Source of the DNA: Candidatus Gastranaerophilales bacterium
GTDB lineage: Bacteria; Cyanobacteriota; Vampirovibrionia; Gastranaerophilales; Gastranaerophilaceae
Length of the DNA: 64,000 nt
Direction: 5' to 3'
Assembly (NCBI GenBank): GCA_944322785.1
Contig: CALUPW010000001.1
Span: forward strand, 124,001 to 188,000
Shown: piece by piece, positions 16,716 to 25,275 of the stretch
How the letters are laid out: each line of letters opens with the position of its first letter
How positions within the stretch are numbered: position 1 is the first letter of the stretch
Notes under the pieces: generated by a model
Told to the model about the DNA's origin: nothing
What the model saw: the letters and a program-made list of their open reading frames with translations, nothing else
Databases searched by the model: none
Made by a program: the position numbers and the translations under genes

Positions 16716-17048
16716 TTAAACCTCATTAGACCATTTTTTCGGGTCAAAACGTAAATCTTTTACTTTAATTTTTAATGAATCCAGATAGGGTTTAAATTTT
16801 ACAAGAAGCTGTGTTTTTTTAAGCATCAATTCCTGAGCAACGATTCCGTTTTCACAGGCAATAACCATAACGCCGCCTTCCATCATGGAATAGGGGCGTG
16901 ATTTTTGTGCAAACTTTGCGCCTGCAACTTTTCCCCAGAATTTGTAGAGATTATTTCTTGTGATTGCTTTTCTGATTTCTTTTTTTTCAAGCATTTTTTC
17001 AATAATGCTGTCTGCGCCGGTAAAATCAGTGTAAAGAATTTTTTTCAT
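16716..17048 (-). CDS. DUF721 / DciA-like protein
   Basis: The 110-residue protein has the DUF721 pattern: an N-terminal helical part, then LYKFWGKVAGAKFAQKSRPY, then GGVMVIACENGIVAQELMLKK. The family includes DciA, the ancestral loader of the replicative helicase DnaB in bacteria without DnaC. It is transcribed divergently from the DHH phosphoesterase, with only 48 bp between the start codons. Confidence 0.8.
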   Translation of the reverse strand: MKKILYTDFTGADSIIEKMLEKKEIRKAITRNNLYKFWGKVAGAKFAQKSRPYSMMEGGVMVIACENGIVAQELMLKKTQLLVKFKPYLDSLKIKVKDLRFDPKKWSNEV

Positions 17049-17062
17049 TTAATCTGTCCGTT

Positions 17063-17090
17063 TTGTTTCCCCTGTTTTTTATGATATTAT
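17063..17090 (+). promoter_or_regulatory. Promoter of the DHH gene with -10 adjacent to ATG
   Basis: TTGTTT, 16 bp, TATTAT, then ATAGAA and the ATG at 17097; no ribosome-binding site. Confidence 0.5.
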
Positions 17091-17096
17091 ATAGAA

Positions 17097-18062
17097 ATGG
17101 AATGCATTCAATTAAATGATATCATAAAGTCTTCAAAAAACATACTTCTTATTTCGCATATCAATCCGGACGGTGATACTCTGGGTTCTGTTTGTGCCAT
17201 GTATCAGGTTATCAGGGAAAACTTTCATAAAGAATGCGAAATGCTATCAGTTTCAAAAGTGCCGAAAATTTATGAATTTCTTCCGAATGTTTCAAAGATA
17301 AAAACGCTTGAGGAAATTGATTTATCACGTGAGTTTGACCTTGTTATCAATATTGATGTTGCGGCAATAGACAGAATAGGTGATGCAAAAATTCTTTTTG
17401 ACAGAGCTAAATTCAGAGTTAATCTGGATCATCATAAAACAAACAGAGGTTATGCCGACTTAAACATAATAAATCCGCTAGCAAGTTCAACGGGTGAACT
17501 TTTGGCGGATGTTTTCAACAAGCTTGGCTGGAAGATTTCTCTTGAAACTGCAGTTTGTTTATATACTGCAATTTTGACGGATACGGGTTCATTCAGGTTT
17601 GATAACACAACGGCAGACTCATTAAAAGCTGCTGCAAGTATGGTAAAAATAGGTGTTCATCCGGCGGATATTTACAAAAAAGTTTACGAATCCTCCTCAA
17701 AAAACCATGTTTTATTTCAGGCATATTGCGTGTCCAAAGCCGAATTTTGCGAAAATGACAAAGTCGTTTATACAACGGTCTACAAAAAAGATATTGAAAA
17801 GTTCAATGCGCCCGAAGATTGTACCGAAGGTTTGACAGAAAAACTGCGTGCGATTGTGACAACGGAAGTTGCATTTGTAGTCAGACAGATAAGTTCGTCA
17901 ATGAGTAAAGTTTCAATGAGAAGTAAAAATGTTGATGTTGCGGAAATTTGCGGTGTATTCGGCGGCGGCGGACACAAGCTTGCGGCGGGATGTGTGATTA
18001 AAGGTACGGTGGAAGATTCCATAAAGAAAATTCTTGATGAAATAAGGAAAAGAGAGATTTAA
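17097..18062 (+). CDS. DHH/DHHA1 phosphoesterase, NrnA-like
   Basis: The 321-residue protein has DHH motifs in order: LISHINPDGDTLGS, a central VINIDVA, LDHHKTNRGYAD and DTGSFRFDNTT. The C-terminal DHHA1 domain has GGGGHKLAAGC. NrnA-type enzymes degrade nano-RNAs and dephosphorylate 3'-phosphoadenosine 5'-phosphate. It is followed after 2 nt by the YihY gene, so the two form an operon. Confidence 0.92.
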   Translation: MECIQLNDIIKSSKNILLISHINPDGDTLGSVCAMYQVIRENFHKECEMLSVSKVPKIYEFLPNVSKIKTLEEIDLSREFDLVINIDVAAIDRIGDAKILFDRAKFRVNLDHHKTNRGYADLNIINPLASSTGELLADVFNKLGWKISLETAVCLYTAILTDTGSFRFDNTTADSLKAAASMVKIGVHPADIYKKVYESSSKNHVLFQAYCVSKAEFCENDKVVYTTVYKKDIEKFNAPEDCTEGLTEKLRAIVTTEVAFVVRQISSSMSKVSMRSKNVDVAEICGVFGGGGHKLAAGCVIKGTVEDSIKKILDEIRKREI

Positions 18063-18064
18063 AA

Positions 18065-18961
18065 ATGTCTTTAAAACCTTTTATACGAGGGATAAAACGT
18101 TTAATAATTTCTGTTATAAAAAACGATTTTTTCGGAATGGCGGCCGAGATGGGATTTATGCTTGTTATCGGAATTTTTCCTTTTATGCTTTTTTTAATGG
18201 CGGTTTTCGGCTGGATGGGAAACAAATCGTATATGGATCCGATTTTGATATTTTTATCAACGATAATGCCGGAACAATCAATGGACTTGATACTTACTGT
18301 TTTGTCGGAAGTCATGATTTTTTCTCAAGGAAAATTGATGGCGGCAATCGGAATTATCGTAACACTTTTTCTTTCTACAAATGCAGTTGCCGTTGTGTTG
18401 AAAGGGCTCAATCGTGCATACAAAGTTGAAGAAACACGAAATTTTATTTATACAAGACTCCTTTCACTTATAATGGTTTTTGTAAATACAATGATTATGT
18501 TTTTGACAATCAACCTTATTATTTTCGGTAAAGTAATTATAAATTATCTTGTAAATCATCTGCATATAACAAATGGTATAGGTATAATGCTTTTGACTGT
18601 CCGCTGGCCGATTGCGTTTTTGGCATTGTACGTAATGGCATTTTTAATTTATTATATTCTTCCGGATTTACGCGGAAACGAAAAGTTCAAACGGGCAAGT
18701 GCGCTTCCAGGGACATTTTTTTTCTGTTCATTCTGGCTTCTCGGTTCCTGGGGATTTTCAATATATGTAAACAACCTTAGAACTTACAATATGGTTTACG
18801 GAACAATCGGAGCATTTGCCGTATTAATGGTTTGGCTTTATTATACGTCGCTTTTAATCCTCATAGGCGGGGAAATTAATTCTCAGGTTTACAACAGACT
18901 CTCAGCCAAGGCTGATGAAATCAAAGCGGATTTTGCAAGACTTAAAAAGCCGGGGACATAG
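18065..18961 (+). CDS. YihY/BrkB-family membrane protein
   Basis: The 298-residue protein has six predicted membrane helices. Family hallmarks are AAEMGFMLVIGIFPFMLFL near the N-terminus, ILPDLRGNEKFKRASALPGT in the middle and YGTIGAFAVLMVWLYYTSLL near the C-terminus with GGEIN. Function in the inner membrane is unknown; the former label 'ribonuclease BN' is incorrect for this family. It is the second gene of the operon starting at 17097. Confidence 0.9.
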   Translation: MSLKPFIRGIKRLIISVIKNDFFGMAAEMGFMLVIGIFPFMLFLMAVFGWMGNKSYMDPILIFLSTIMPEQSMDLILTVLSEVMIFSQGKLMAAIGIIVTLFLSTNAVAVVLKGLNRAYKVEETRNFIYTRLLSLIMVFVNTMIMFLTINLIIFGKVIINYLVNHLHITNGIGIMLLTVRWPIAFLALYVMAFLIYYILPDLRGNEKFKRASALPGTFFFCSFWLLGSWGFSIYVNNLRTYNMVYGTIGAFAVLMVWLYYTSLLILIGGEINSQVYNRLSAKADEIKADFARLKKPGT

Positions 18962-19066
18962 TTTGTAAATTGTGGCGGGTTAATATTAAAGGACTCAAAA
19001 TAAAATTATTTTTATGATAAAATATTTTTATTGATTAGAGAGATTTGTAATTTATAAAGGGGAAAT

Positions 19067-20434
19067 ATGTCAATAATTATAATGATACTTCTTTTAAGTG
19101 TACTGATTCTGGTTCACGAAGCAGGGCATTTTCTGGCAGCAAAAATGTTTAAAATGAAGGTGTCAAAATTCGGTTTCGGGCTTCCGATTGGACCGACACT
19201 GTGGGAAGGCAAAGTAGGAGATGTAACTGTTCTTGTTCATGCTTTTCTTCTTGGCGGGTATGTGGCATTCCCCGATGATGAAAAAGATGAAGTTCTTCCG
19301 GCAGACTCTCCCGACAGATTTATGAACAGACCTGTTTATCAAAGGCTTGTTGTTGTGTCGGCTGGTGTTTTGGCAAACGTTTTATGCGCATTTGTTCTGG
19401 TGTTTTTGACCGCTGCATTGTGGGGACAGCTGCCAAGCGGAAAATATAATGTAATCGTTAAAAAAATAGCTGCTGAAAAAACAGCATCTGTCTGGCAGTC
19501 AGGCTTGCAGGCAGGTGATAAAATCCTTGAAGTCAACGGTTCAAAAATAACTTCTTCATACGGATTTGTTGCATTTGCCCAGTTCAGCAAAAAATTTGAC
19601 GGAAAAGCAGATGAAAATTATATAGAAGAAAATTTGCAAAAACTTGAAAAAATCAATCCGGCATTTAAACAGGATGAAATTATTCCGGAAGCTGTTATGA
19701 TAAAAATTCCGGCAATCGACAATGAACCCGGGATTATATTAAACAGGGATCAATTGCTCGGTATTGAAAAATACAAAGACAATCAGGTTTCATTAAATGA
19801 CGCCCAGAAAAAGTTGCGTGATGAAATTGAAGGTAAAAAATACTTTTTATCTGACGGCAAAACAACTTTAAAAGATGTGGCGTATGCAATTTCCGATAAT
19901 GTTCACCCGATAAACATTACGGTTGAACGAAAAGGTGAAGTAATAAAATTAAAACCGGTTTATTCAAATAAAGAAGGGCTTATCGGTGTTGAACTCAATT
20001 CTGAGGAGATTATTATTCCGACAAAAGACTTTAAATCTATTGTCAAAGGCAGCGGAAAATATTTATACGACAACACCTATATGCTGCTTTACGGATTGAA
20101 GCAGATTCTTACCGGCAAAATTCCTTTGAATGATTTGCACGGTGTAATTTTGATTACAAAACTCGGCGGTGACACGATTGAAAATGAAGGCATTTTCCCG
20201 GGACTTCTTTTAACCGCTCTTATTTCGCTGGATCTGGCAATAGTTAACTTCCTGCCTATTCCGGCATTAGACGGCGGACATGTTTTGTTCCTTCTGCTTG
20301 AAAAATTAAGAGGACGTCCGCTTGAGGAAGAAATAATTGATAAAATCGGAACAGCAGGATTTATGTTCCTGATTGCATTGATGATATTTGTGGTTTTTAA
20401 CGATATTTATGCATTGATTAAACACAAAATTTGA
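19067..20434 (+). CDS. rseP: RIP metalloprotease, RseP/site-2 protease type
   Basis: The 455-residue intramembrane protease has zinc motif HEAGH at residues 17-21 in TM1 and NFLPIPALDGGHVLF in a late helix. A PDZ-like segment (about 125-300, e.g. SVWQSGLQAGDKILEVNGS) lies between and appears interrupted by an insertion rich in Lys/Asp. The family cleaves membrane-bound anti-sigma factors or signal-peptide remnants. AAAGGGG precedes the ATG. A TTATGATAAAAT extended -10-like element lies about 50 nt upstream. Confidence 0.93.
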   Translation: MSIIIMILLLSVLILVHEAGHFLAAKMFKMKVSKFGFGLPIGPTLWEGKVGDVTVLVHAFLLGGYVAFPDDEKDEVLPADSPDRFMNRPVYQRLVVVSAGVLANVLCAFVLVFLTAALWGQLPSGKYNVIVKKIAAEKTASVWQSGLQAGDKILEVNGSKITSSYGFVAFAQFSKKFDGKADENYIEENLQKLEKINPAFKQDEIIPEAVMIKIPAIDNEPGIILNRDQLLGIEKYKDNQVSLNDAQKKLRDEIEGKKYFLSDGKTTLKDVAYAISDNVHPINITVERKGEVIKLKPVYSNKEGLIGVELNSEEIIIPTKDFKSIVKGSGKYLYDNTYMLLYGLKQILTGKIPLNDLHGVILITKLGGDTIENEGIFPGLLLTALISLDLAIVNFLPIPALDGGHVLFLLLEKLRGRPLEEEIIDKIGTAGFMFLIALMIFVVFNDIYALIKHKI

Positions 20435-20455
20435 TATGACGGAAATTCTCAGAAT

Positions 20456-20494
20456 AAAAGCGGGCGGCTGGTTTACCAGCCGCCCGCTTTTTCG
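20456..20494. terminator. Bidirectional terminator between rseP and speE
   Basis: AAAAGCGGGCGGCTGG and CCAGCCGCCCGCTTTT around TTTA, then T residues. Confidence 0.92.
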
Positions 20495-20504
20495 TGCTTT
20501 AATA

Positions 20505-21356
20505 TTACAAAAGTTCTTTCAAATAATTCGGAAGCGCAAATCGAGCTTTGTGATACTCTTTATTGTAAATTTTACAGGTTTTTGTAATTTCACTGCAGCG
20601 TTCTTCATCAATATATGAAAGCGGTTCAACAGTTTCTGAACAAAAAGCCCACGCCCAGTATCCGCCAGGATATGTCGGAATGTTTGAGGTGTATGTTGAA
20701 CATACCGGAAAAACTTTTTTAAGCAGATTGTACATTTTTTTGATTTCTTCTTTGTTTACAAACGGGCTTTCTGATTGTGCTGCAACAATTCCGCCTTCCT
20801 TTAAAGAATTTTTAACATTGGTGTAAAATTCTTCAGTAAACAATCCTTCGCCCGGTCCCATAGGGTCTGTCGAATCTATCAGAACAATATCATATTCGTT
20901 CTTTTTATCCTTGATAAATTCAATTGCATCTTCAACTTTTATTTCAACTCTGGGGTCTGTCAGTCCGCATGAAATTGTCGGTAAAAACTCTTTGCATGCA
21001 TCTATTACCATTCCGTCAATTTCACAGAGTACAACTTTTTTTACTGTTTTGTGTTTCAATACTTCTCTTACCGTTCCGCCGTCGCCGCCGCCTATTACAA
21101 GAACAGATTCGGGATTTTTGTGGTTCATCATCGGAATATGTGCAATCATTTCATGATAATGAAATTCGTCACCCTCTGTTGTCATCATCAAATCGTCAAG
21201 AGTTAAAACCCGCCCGAGAGCAGAGTCAGTTTCAAAAACTTCTACTTTTTGAAAGTCTGACTGCTTTGAAAACAAAACTTTGCCCGCCTTGATTGCAATA
21301 CCAAAGCCGGATGGTGTAATTTCATGGTAATATCCGTTTTCTATTCCGTTTTTCAT
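20505..21356 (-). CDS. speE: Spermidine synthase (polyamine aminopropyltransferase)
   Basis: The 283-residue protein has the class-defining VLVIGGGDGGTVREVLKH (decarboxylated-SAM binding), CEIDGMVIDACKEF, IDSTDPMGPGEGLFTEEFY (catalytic Asp region) and a C-terminal TYTSNIPTYPGGYWAWAF. It transfers aminopropyl from decarboxylated SAM to putrescine. GGAGAGAAC precedes the ATG. The HIT-family gene lies immediately upstream on the same strand (17-nt gap), so the two are probably co-transcribed. Confidence 0.95.
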   Translation of the reverse strand: MKNGIENGYYHEITPSGFGIAIKAGKVLFSKQSDFQKVEVFETDSALGRVLTLDDLMMTTEGDEFHYHEMIAHIPMMNHKNPESVLVIGGGDGGTVREVLKHKTVKKVVLCEIDGMVIDACKEFLPTISCGLTDPRVEIKVEDAIEFIKDKKNEYDIVLIDSTDPMGPGEGLFTEEFYTNVKNSLKEGGIVAAQSESPFVNKEEIKKMYNLLKKVFPVCSTYTSNIPTYPGGYWAWAFCSETVEPLSYIDEERCSEITKTCKIYNKEYHKARFALPNYLKELL

Positions 21357-21373
21357 TTGTTCTCTCCTTATAT

Positions 21374-21691
21374 CTATTTAATTCCGCCTAAAATGTGAAT
21401 ATGCAGGTGAAAAACCTCCTGACCTGCGTCTTTGCCGGTGTTGATTAGTGTTTTGTAAGATTTCAAACCGATTTTTTTAGTTGTTTCCTTTACTGCCAAA
21501 AGAAGTTCTCTCATGAGATTTTTATCTTCAAGTTCATTCAATGATTCCACATGAACTCTCGGAACAACCAGCAGATGAACAGGTGCTTTCGGATTTATAT
21601 CCTTAAAGACAACAACATGTTCGTTTTCATAAATAAATTCGGTGTTAAAATCACCGTTAATGATTTTACAAAAAATACAATTATTATCCAT
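21374..21691 (-). CDS. HIT-family nucleotide hydrolase (HINT type)
   Basis: The 105-residue protein opens CIFCKIINGD, with the zinc-type CxxC, and ends with the histidine triad HLHIHILGG. FKDINPKAPVHLLVVPRVH is the nucleotide-binding strand. Members hydrolyse adenosine phosphoramidates. It precedes speE in the same direction. Confidence 0.94.
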   Translation of the reverse strand: MDNNCIFCKIINGDFNTEFIYENEHVVVFKDINPKAPVHLLVVPRVHVESLNELEDKNLMRELLLAVKETTKKIGLKSYKTLINTGKDAGQEVFHLHIHILGGIK

Positions 21692-21830
21692 ATTTTACCT
21701 CACATATCAGTTAAGTTTACAATGGTAATTTGAAAAAATCAATGTTATTTAATTAATGTAACTTTTAAATGTAACTAATTTGCCTTAAAGGTTTTTAAAG
21801 AGTAAAATATTATAAATAGTGGGAGGAAAA

Positions 21831-23024
21831 ATGCCGAAGTTAGCCAAAGAGTATAATTATCGAGATTATTACAGGAAGTATTATGCAAATGTTCAGGAAT
21901 TACCCCGCCGTACATATATAAACAACCACGGCACAAAAACTATAAGAGCGGCAGAACCTAAATATATAAGACCAAAAAATAAAAAAGTTAAGAGAAACAA
22001 TTTCCTTCATCGAATTATTTCGATATTATTTTTGACGGCGGTTGCTGCATTCGTTTTTCCGGTTACGTACAACCGTGTAATAAAATCCTTTTTCTATAAA
22101 TCCCCTTATCCGCAGATAAAGGCAGATTATCAAAAAATATTAAACCCCACACTAAATTATCTTAATAACGATTTGTTTCTTGATACATATTTTTTAAAGG
22201 GGGCGGAAACAAAAAATCCGCAGATGCTTTCCCTAACAGAAAATCAAAGACTTACAGGGCTAGAAAACTCGTTAAAAAATCTGGCATCTCTTTATCCTTC
22301 AATAGAGCCGTCTGTCTATGTATGGGACTATGATACAGGAAATTATGCTGGAATTGATTCCGACAAACTATACTCCGCCGCAAGTATCATAAAAATTCCG
22401 GTTTTAATCCAGCTTTTCCGTTCAATTGAAGCCGGACAGCTTACAATTTATGATACAATGACGTTGACTGATTATTACCGTGCGGAAGGCTCCGGAAGTC
22501 TTCAGTTTAAAGCCGAAAACTCTGTCTGGACAATGGATGATCTGGCTCGAGTTATGATAACGGAATCCGACAATTCAGCAACAAATATGATTATGTCAAA
22601 ACTGGGTTCAATGACCGACATAAATTCAGGTATCCGCCAGTGGGGTTTGAGTAAAACACGTGTTAATAACTGGCTTCCTGATATGGGCGGAACCAACTTT
22701 ACAACAGCCGAAGATTTGGCAAGAATGCTTTACAATCTGGACAACCCGAACTTTTTATCCGTAAGCTCCAGAGAAAAAATATTTGATTATATGGGACATG
22801 TTCATAATGACCGTTTAATTCCGGCAGGACTCGGCGCAGGTGCTGTTTTCCTTCACAAAACCGGTGATATCGGCAAAATGCTTGGAGATGCAGGTATTGT
22901 ATATGCCCCCAACGGTAAAAAATATATTGTCGCAATTCTTGTAAACAGACCCTACAATTCACCCGCAGGAAAAGATTATATTGTAAAAGCTTCTGAAATC
23001 ATTTATAATACAATGGTGAGATAG
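21831..23024 (+). CDS. Membrane-anchored class A beta-lactamase-like serine hydrolase
   Basis: The approximately 397-residue protein has a basic cytoplasmic N-terminus and one membrane segment (about residues 60-80). The hydrolase domain contains SAASIIKIP (Ser-x-x-Lys), TESDNSATN (Ser-Asp-Asn) and HKTGDIG (Lys-Thr-Gly). The three motifs match class A beta-lactamases and low-molecular-weight PBPs. The membrane anchor and Tyr/Arg-rich head favour a cell-wall or housekeeping esterase/peptidase over antibiotic resistance. GGGAGG before ATG 21831 sets the start. Confidence 0.85.
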   Translation: MPKLAKEYNYRDYYRKYYANVQELPRRTYINNHGTKTIRAAEPKYIRPKNKKVKRNNFLHRIISILFLTAVAAFVFPVTYNRVIKSFFYKSPYPQIKADYQKILNPTLNYLNNDLFLDTYFLKGAETKNPQMLSLTENQRLTGLENSLKNLASLYPSIEPSVYVWDYDTGNYAGIDSDKLYSAASIIKIPVLIQLFRSIEAGQLTIYDTMTLTDYYRAEGSGSLQFKAENSVWTMDDLARVMITESDNSATNMIMSKLGSMTDINSGIRQWGLSKTRVNNWLPDMGGTNFTTAEDLARMLYNLDNPNFLSVSSREKIFDYMGHVHNDRLIPAGLGAGAVFLHKTGDIGKMLGDAGIVYAPNGKKYIVAILVNRPYNSPAGKDYIVKASEIIYNTMVR

Positions 23025-23028
23025 ATTT

Positions 23029-23976
23029 ATGTTAAAAGATTTGCTGGAGTCAAAAAGATGTTTCAAGCTTGTTTGCGGGGCAGGAAACGAGGATGTTTTG
23101 CAGGTTGAAAACCTGACTGCTTTGTATGCAAAAGCAGGCTGCCGATTTTTCGACGTAAATGCATCATCTGAAGTTGTTGAGGCTGCAAAACGAGGATTGA
23201 AATTTGCAGAAGTTGATGACGCCTGTATTTGTGTAAGTGTCGGGATAAAAGGCGACCCGCATGTTTGTAAGGCGCAAATTGATTATGACAAATGTATAGG
23301 CTGCGGTCAGTGTGATGAAATTTGTCCGCAAAGAGCGATTGTTTATCATAAAGTTAAAAAGGCAAAATGTATCGGCTGCGGCAGGTGTTTAAAAGTTTGC
23401 CCTAAAGGTGCGATAAGTTATATCTCAGAGCCTAAAGAACTGTCCGAGGTGCTTCCTCCGCTGGTAAAATCCGGAATTGATTGTATAGAGCTTCATGCAA
23501 TGGGCGAAAATTCCTGTGAAATCGAAAAGAATTGGGATTATATAAAAGAAAATTTTGACGGGATAATCAGTATTTGTACAAGCCGCGGGAAATTAAGCGA
23601 TAAGGCGCTAATTGAGCGGATTAAAACAATGACGGAAAATCTGGCGCCGTATCGGGTAATTGTTCAGGCGGACGGTTTTCCGATGAGCGGCGGAGAGGAT
23701 GATTACAAAACAACTTTGCAGGCGGTTGCAACGGCAGAAATTGTGCAGAATGAAAATCTTCCCGTATATATAATGCTTTCGGGCGGTACAAATTCAAAGA
23801 CAGCAGAACTTGCACGTATGTGCGGCATAAATTACCACGGGATTGCGGTCGGCTCATACGCAAGGAAAATTGTCAGAAAGTACATTGAGAGTAAAGACTT
23901 TCTGACAAATAAAGATAAATTTAATGAAGCCTTAAAAATTGCGGAGTCACTTGTCAAATCTGTCGAAATACCCTGA
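23029..23976 (+). CDS. ldpA: LdpA-like iron-sulfur protein
   Basis: The 315-residue protein opens RCFKLVCGAGNEDVLQVENL, close to the cyanobacterial LdpA N-terminus (KLICGAS...). Two ferredoxin-type [4Fe-4S] motifs follow: CIGCGQCDEICP and CIGCGRCLKVCP (about residues 88-130). The C-terminal half (about 140-300) resembles the LdpA C-terminal alpha/beta domain, with QADGFPMSGGEDDY and MLSGGTNSKTAELA. In Synechococcus LdpA senses redox and adjusts the circadian period; this organism lacks visible photosynthesis genes here, so the role must differ. It begins 4 nt after the preceding gene, forming an operon with it. Confidence 0.75.
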   Translation: MLKDLLESKRCFKLVCGAGNEDVLQVENLTALYAKAGCRFFDVNASSEVVEAAKRGLKFAEVDDACICVSVGIKGDPHVCKAQIDYDKCIGCGQCDEICPQRAIVYHKVKKAKCIGCGRCLKVCPKGAISYISEPKELSEVLPPLVKSGIDCIELHAMGENSCEIEKNWDYIKENFDGIISICTSRGKLSDKALIERIKTMTENLAPYRVIVQADGFPMSGGEDDYKTTLQAVATAEIVQNENLPVYIMLSGGTNSKTAELARMCGINYHGIAVGSYARKIVRKYIESKDFLTNKDKFNEALKIAESLVKSVEIP

Positions 23977-24165
23977 TTTTGCAAGAATGAAGATTGCATT
24001 AATTTTATTTACGGCGCCTGTTTTCTGATTAATTTTTGCAACATACCATTTTACGGTGCTTTCACCCATTTGAGTTTTTTTAGCAATTTGTTTGTTATTA
24101 AGCCCTTTGACCATCTCTTTGATAACGACTTGTTCTTTGTGATTGAAACAAAAATTTGCAGGCAT
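23947..24165 (-). CDS. Small LuxR/GerE-type DNA-binding protein
   Basis: The 72-residue protein is essentially only a helix-turn-helix: VIKEMVKGLNNKQIAKKTQMGESTVKWYVAKINQKTGA. There is no receiver or ligand domain, as in GerE. Its 3' end overlaps the 3' end of ldpA by 30 bp (convergent). It is divergent from the XRE regulator at 24292. Targets are unknown. Confidence 0.8.
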   Translation of the reverse strand: MPANFCFNHKEQVVIKEMVKGLNNKQIAKKTQMGESTVKWYVAKINQKTGAVNKINAIFILAKSGYFDRFDK

Positions 24166-24291
24166 GTATGTTTAAATCCTCAATAATAGTGAAAAATATG
24201 TCTTATATTTATAAAAATATACTGACAATATAGTTAAATATATTAATAGCATTTAGTAATCTTTTTGTCAAGAATTTATAATTACTTAATT

Positions 24292-24513
24292 ATGAAAAAT
24301 GACGACTTGGAAAAGAAACTCGGAGCAAAAATCGCATATTTACGCAAAAGCAAAAGATTTTCTCAGGCAAAACTTGCCGAAAAAGCTGATATAAGCGAAA
24401 TATACGTCGGTGAAATCGAAAGAGGAGATGCCAATCCCACTCTTGAAAAACTTAAACTTATCGCAAATGCCTTGAATGTCGATGTAGTTGAACTTTTTAA
24501 CTTTTCATTCTAA
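24292..24513 (+). CDS. XRE-family HTH regulator
   Basis: The 73-residue single-domain protein shows GAKIAYLRKSKRFSQAKLAE, then ISEIYVGEIERGDANPTLEKL, the classic Cro/CI fold. The ATG at 24292 is preferred over a TTG at 24265, since the extra residues lie in AT-rich upstream DNA. A TATAAT lies 9 nt upstream. Such stand-alone XRE proteins usually act as repressors; targets are unknown. Confidence 0.88.
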   Translation: MKNDDLEKKLGAKIAYLRKSKRFSQAKLAEKADISEIYVGEIERGDANPTLEKLKLIANALNVDVVELFNFSF

Positions 24514-24543
24514 AATAAAAAAGAGCGAAAAATCTTCCGCTCT
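24512..24543 (-). terminator. Terminator of the 44-residue gene
   Basis: AGAGCG/CGCTCT stem followed by seven T on the minus strand. Confidence 0.75.
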
Positions 24544-24585
24544 CCACATTCGTGCTTTTGCACTTCACACAATCCTTTTCAACAA

Positions 24586-24720
24586 CTATTCCTCAATTGT
24601 CTCTTCTGTCTTTTTAATCTTTTTCATTACATCATCAAACTGTTCTTTTATATACAAAAGAAACAATGAACATTCTTCTTTAAAGCTGTAAGCCCCCGGC
24701 CAAATCATATATCTGTACAT
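24586..24720 (-). CDS. 44-residue hypothetical protein
   Basis: A short frame with a good site (GGAGAAACTTT before ATG 24720) and its own downstream terminator. It encodes MYRYMIWPGAYSFKEE..., with a helical, Lys/Glu-rich C-terminus (DDVMKKIKKTEETIEE). It lies 123 nt behind the single-domain response regulator and may be co-transcribed. Function unknown. Confidence 0.6.
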   Translation of the reverse strand: MYRYMIWPGAYSFKEECSLFLLYIKEQFDDVMKKIKKTEETIEE

Positions 24721-24843
24721 AAAGTTTCTCCTTATCTAACCTTCTTACAAAAATTCTTATCGGTCGTTAAGGTGTCAAACTTTAGATAATTTTTCGTTTG
24801 GCTTTAAAAAACTTAACAATAGCCGGCAACGCTTAACCTGCTG

Positions 24844-25221
24844 CTATTTGAATAATTTTATATAGTTCTCTCTCAACTGGCACATAGGTTTGGGCAAATA
24901 TTCAACATTGTATTTTTCAGCTATCTTTTTAATGTTAGGAGCGGCAGAAATTATTATTATACGGCTGTTTTTGTATTCTTTGTATGTTTTAATCTGTTTT
25001 ACAAACCATTCACCCGCATACATCGGCAGAAAATCGCTTTCCATCTGCATATCCGTAAAAATTACATCATAGGGAGTGTCAATATTCAATGTGATTTTTT
25101 CAAGCCCTTCTTTTGCGGATTTTGCAATGTCAATTTCCGTGCCCTCAGCCAAAATCTCTCTTAAAGCTCTGGTGTGGTACTCAATCCAGCCGTTTGAATC
25201 ATCTGTTACAAGTATTTTCAT
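24844..25221 (-). CDS. Single-domain response regulator
   Basis: The 125-residue receiver only: KILVTDDSNGW (acidic pair), VIFTDMQM with phospho-acceptor Asp near 56, IIIISAAPN (Ser switch) and YLPKP (conserved Lys). CheY-like proteins without an output domain signal by protein contact. No kinase is adjacent. Confidence 0.88.
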   Translation of the reverse strand: MKILVTDDSNGWIEYHTRALREILAEGTEIDIAKSAKEGLEKITLNIDTPYDVIFTDMQMESDFLPMYAGEWFVKQIKTYKEYKNSRIIIISAAPNIKKIAEKYNVEYLPKPMCQLRENYIKLFK

Positions 25222-25236
25222 AAAAAAATTTTATCA

Positions 25237-25262
25237 TAAAAAAGCCGGACGTTATGTCCGGT
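25237..25262 (-). terminator. Terminator of the Hsp20-like gene
   Basis: CCGGAC/GTCCGG stem followed on the minus strand by CTTTTTTAT. Confidence 0.8.
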
Positions 25263-25275
25263 CTTTTAAAAATTT

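Noticed and set aside
21831-23024. Beta-lactamase conferring antibiotic resistance
   Set aside because: The motifs are present, but the membrane-anchored, basic N-terminal extension and operon with ldpA fit a housekeeping hydrolase better; resistance cannot be inferred.
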